Assembly: GCA_030583905.1 (NCBI GenBank)
Contig: CP129481.1
Coordinates: 1,302,001-1,366,000 of the forward strand
From: Anaerolineales bacterium
GTDB lineage: Bacteria; Chloroflexota; Anaerolineae; Anaerolineales; Villigracilaceae
Direction of reading: 5' to 3'
Length of the DNA: 64,000 bases
Shown here: piece after piece, positions 63,095 through 64,000 of the stretch
Layout of the letters: each line of letters begins with the position of its first letter
Numbering within the stretch: the first letter of the stretch is position 1
Notes under the pieces: model-generated
Told to the model about the DNA's origin: nothing
Databases searched by the model: none
Seen by the model: the letters and a program-made list of their open reading frames with translations, nothing else
Position numbers and translations under genes: made by a program

Positions 63095-64000
63095 ATCCCA
63101 TGAAATGGAAAATACCGCTATCTGATATTGACTTTGGACCGGAAGAAAAAGCTGCTGTTGACAGTGTTTTGCAGAGCCGCTGGTTGACGATGGGTGCTGT
63201 TACAGAGGAATTCGAGCAGTCCTTTGCATCCTATATTGGTGCAAAACATGCGATTGCAGTGACGAATGCAACAGCAGCGCTGCACCTTGCCTGTGTGGCA
63301 GCAGGTTTGGGCGCAGGAGATGAGGCGATCGTCCCATCAATGACCTTTGTTGCTACTGCCAATGCTGTCCGCTACACGGGTGCGACACCGGTCTTTGCTG
63401 ACGTCATCGGCGAGCATGATCTAAATATGTCTTATCATTCCATTGAGAAGATGATCAGCGGACGGACGCGTGCCATTGTTGTGATGCATTATGGCGGCTA
63501 TGCTTGTGATATGCCCAGCATCATGGAGTTGGCGCGCGAGCGTGGGTTGAAGGTGATCGAAGATGCGGCACATGCGATCGGTTCGGAACTTGGCGGGATC
63601 AAACTTGGGATCTGGGGTGACATTGGATGTTTTAGTTTTTTTTCCAATAAGAACATGACTACGGGCGAGGGGGGCATGATCGTAACCAACCATGATGCTT
63701 ATTCGCAGCGACTGCATTCGTTGCGCTCGCACGGTATGACCACAATGACCTGGGATCGTCATAAGGGACATGCCTGGAGCTATGATGTGGTTGACTTGGG
63801 GTACAACTATCGCATCGATGAGATCCGTGCAGCATTGGGGAAGATTCAACTTGGTAAATTGCCGGCAAACAATGAGCGCCGCCGGCATCTTGTACGGGTT
63901 TATCGGGATATGCTGCGTGAGTTGACCCCGCAGGTCATACTTCCCTTTGAGAATCATGCCGGGATTTCAGCCGCTCATCTAATGCCCATACTTTTGCCCT
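63091..64000 (+). CDS. DegT/DnrJ/EryC1/StrS-family sugar aminotransferase (cut by right edge)
   Basis: The frame opens at ATG 63091 (ATGA overlap; Met4 at 63100 is an alternative) and runs past the window end, giving 303 residues. The PLP-aminotransferase pattern is clear: LQSRWLTMGAVTEEFEQSFA, AVTNATAALHLACVAAGLGAGDE, VIEDAAHAIGSE with the PLP Asp, and CFSFFSNKNMTTGEGGM with the Schiff-base Lys, then LGYNYRIDEIRAA. With the 4,6-dehydratase and nucleotidyltransferase it should make an amino-deoxy sugar for the polysaccharide. Confidence 0.92.
   Translation, partial: MNPMKWKIPLSDIDFGPEEKAAVDSVLQSRWLTMGAVTEEFEQSFASYIGAKHAIAVTNATAALHLACVAAGLGAGDEAIVPSMTFVATANAVRYTGATPVFADVIGEHDLNMSYHSIEKMISGRTRAIVVMHYGGYACDMPSIMELARERGLKVIEDAAHAIGSELGGIKLGIWGDIGCFSFFSNKNMTTGEGGMIVTNHDAYSQRLHSLRSHGMTTMTWDRHKGHAWSYDVVDLGYNYRIDEIRAALGKIQLGKLPANNERRRHLVRVYRDMLRELTPQVILPFENHAGISAAHLMPILLP

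Overview
The window looks like chromosomal DNA from a filamentous Chloroflexota of the Anaerolineae type. This is an inference from the gene content: a Ser/Thr kinase beside an ABC-2 exporter and a lipoprotein, a very large secreted protein with S-layer-homology (SLH) repeats, GIN-domain membrane proteins and SLH-type motifs typical of that group. No rRNA or tRNA gene was recognised. Base composition is uneven. The catabolic and sensor genes (about 9-25 kb) are GC-rich, while the exopolysaccharide region (about 45-63 kb) and a few small genes near 7-9 kb are more AT-rich.

Layout. 1-3.4 kb: end of an ABC-2 exporter permease, a lipoprotein and a transmembrane Ser/Thr kinase. 3.5-6.8 kb (minus): an AllH-like DUF2877 protein, a 5'-3' exonuclease and a MatB-like malonyl-CoA synthetase in one compact run. 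6.9-8.8 kb: three small accessory genes. 9.0-19.4 kb (minus): a nine-gene operon coding for a CoxG-like protein, XdhC, a three-subunit molybdenum hydroxylase, an amidase, FdrA/AllF-like and AllG-like subunits and a cyclase-family metallohydrolase. 19.7-21.2 kb (plus): a divergently transcribed uracil-type NCS2 permease. 21.2-25.1 kb: a DUF2270-DUF2179 membrane protein and a PAS histidine kinase/NarL-type regulator pair. 25.5-36.6 kb: an 11.1-kb gene for a 3700-residue SLH protein, flanked by direct repeats made from the neighbouring regulator genes. 36.9-38.9 kb: receiver protein and two membrane/GIN proteins. 39-44.6 kb: dipeptidase PepD, a MarR regulator and a heterodimeric ABC exporter. 45-64 kb: an OmpR-type regulator, a NusG-family paralogue and a long exopolysaccharide operon (glycosyltransferases, flippase, polymerase, lyase-like lipoprotein, sugar-phosphate transferase, nucleotide-sugar genes) that runs off the right edge.

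Most interesting reading. The 3.5-21.2 kb genes fit an oxidative, phosphorolytic pyrimidine route: uracil uptake, hydroxylation to barbiturate, ring opening by the cyclase-family hydrolase to ureidomalonate, AllFGH-like phosphorolysis to malonamate plus carbamoyl phosphate, amidase release of malonate, and MatB activation to malonyl-CoA. Each enzyme family is visible in the sequence. Their assembly into this pathway is inference, and no carbamate kinase is seen in the window.

Other structure worth attention: an 11.5-kb insertion-like segment bounded by 66-bp repeats that differ at one base; a cloverleaf-forming palindrome between two membrane-protein genes; a 25-bp element shared by the OmpR-type regulator gene and the exopolysaccharide leader; and a sugar-phosphate transferase whose catalytic and accessory halves are in inverted order.
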